Assembly: GCA_002368955.1 (NCBI GenBank)
Contig: DFDY01000006.1
Span: 1 to 6,534, forward strand
Direction of reading: 5' to 3'
Origin: Bacteroidales bacterium UBA3816
Lineage (GTDB): Bacteria > Bacteroidota > Bacteroidia > Bacteroidales > P3
DNA: 6,534 bases
The notes below the pieces were generated by a model. The model was not told the DNA's origin, searched no databases, and worked only from the letters and a program-made list of their open reading frames with translations. The position numbers were made by a program, and so were the translations under genes. Shown here one piece after another: positions 6,081-6,534 of the stretch. Every line of letters begins with the position of its first letter. The first letter of the stretch is position 1.

Positions 6081-6534
6081 ATGGCAAAAGATTTTGTAAA
6101 GCGTTCCGAAAACTACTCCGAATGGTATAACGAGTTGGTAGTCCGTGCCGACCTGGCCGAGAATTCTGCCGTCCGTGGCTGCATGGTCATCAAACCCTAT
6201 GGCTATGCCATTTGGGAGAAAATGCAACGCGCTCTGGATGATATGTTCAAAGCCACCGGCCACCAAAATGCCTACTTTCCCCTCTTTATCCCCAAATCCT
6301 TCCTCAGCCGTGAGGCCGAGCATGTCGAGGGTTTTGCCAAAGAGTGTGCCGTGGTCACCCATCACCGCCTGATGAACAATCCCGACGGCTCCGGTGTGGT
6401 GGTCGACCCTTCCGCCAAGCTGGAGGAAGAACTCATCGTCCGCCCCACTTCCGAAACCATTATCTGGAGCACCTATAAGAACTGGATCAAGTCTTATCGC
6501 GACCTGCCCATCCTCTGCAACCAGTGGGCCAACG
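6081..6534 (+). CDS. proS: Prolyl-tRNA synthetase, N-terminal part (runs off the right edge)
   Basis: The first 151 codons are present. The protein begins MAKDFVKRSENYSEWYNELV and continues with AVRGCMVIKPYGYAIWEKMQ (30-49), the class II motif 1 region YFPLFIPKSFLSREAEHVEGF (65-85) and VRPTSETIIW (120-129), whose TSE triad is typical of the active site of proline enzymes. This is the short archaeal/eukaryotic-like ProRS, without the editing insertion of the E. coli type, and it is the form commonly found in Bacteroidota. It charges tRNA-Pro with proline in the cytosol. Motif 2 is just beginning and motif 3, the anticodon-binding domain and any C-terminal domain lie beyond the window. The ATG at 6081 follows a very A/T-rich leader with no Shine-Dalgarno sequence. 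The gene is divergent from the envelope operon across 119 nt. Confidence 0.96.
   Translation, partial: MAKDFVKRSENYSEWYNELVVRADLAENSAVRGCMVIKPYGYAIWEKMQRALDDMFKATGHQNAYFPLFIPKSFLSREAEHVEGFAKECAVVTHHRLMNNPDGSGVVVDPSAKLEEELIVRPTSETIIWSTYKNWIKSYRDLPILCNQWAN

Noticed and set aside
6072..6365. 97-codon minus-strand open frame opposite proS
   Set aside because: Antisense to the highly conserved N-terminus of prolyl-tRNA synthetase.
1..6534. Search for a mobile element, CRISPR array, defence system, tRNA or small RNA gene
   Set aside because: All DNA is accounted for by six envelope or housekeeping genes and two short intergenic regions. I saw no transposase, integrase, direct-repeat array, tRNA-like fold or toxin-antitoxin pair, so no undescribed system of that kind is supported.

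Overview
The window looks like an ordinary core-genome segment from a member of the Bacteroidota, most likely Bacteroidales. Four things point that way. The promoter-like sites match the Bacteroidota -7 consensus TAnnTTTG. Start codons follow A/T-rich leaders and mostly lack Shine-Dalgarno sites. The Omp85 protein carries a lipobox, as in TamL, the Bacteroidota version of TamA. ProRS is of the short archaeal/eukaryotic-like type. By eye, base composition is near 50% GC in genes and strongly AT-rich between them.

Layout. On the minus strand, reading from high to low coordinates, four genes are packed as an apparent operon: an exported probable outer-membrane beta-barrel protein of unknown function (5961-5110), the Kdo transferase WaaA (5088-3832), the lipoprotein Omp85 protein TamL (3828-1363) and a trans-isoprenyl diphosphate synthase (1351-386). 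Gaps between them are only 21, 3 and 11 nt. After a 111-nt AT-rich gap with its own promoter-like site, an ExbB-family proton-channel subunit begins at 274 and runs off the left edge. On the plus strand, prolyl-tRNA synthetase (proS) begins at 6081 and runs off the right edge. It is divergent from the operon across a 119-nt intergenic region.

How the genes fit together. The operon is about building the cell envelope. WaaA adds Kdo to lipid A. TamL belongs to the family that inserts proteins into, or moves material to, the outer membrane. The prenyl synthase supplies C15/C20 isoprenoids used for quinones and carrier lipids. The first gene is probably a further outer-membrane component. ExbB next door energises outer-membrane transport. 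ProS is a housekeeping gene with no obvious link beyond sharing the intergenic region.

I found no mobile element, CRISPR array, RNA gene, phage gene or clear intrinsic terminator, and no gene-free stretch over 300 bases. The points most worth a second look are the TTG start of tamL three nucleotides after, and in frame with, waaA; tamL without a neighbouring tamB; the uncharacterised first gene of the operon; and the compact divergent promoter region, where a perfect inverted repeat lies between two opposing -7 elements.
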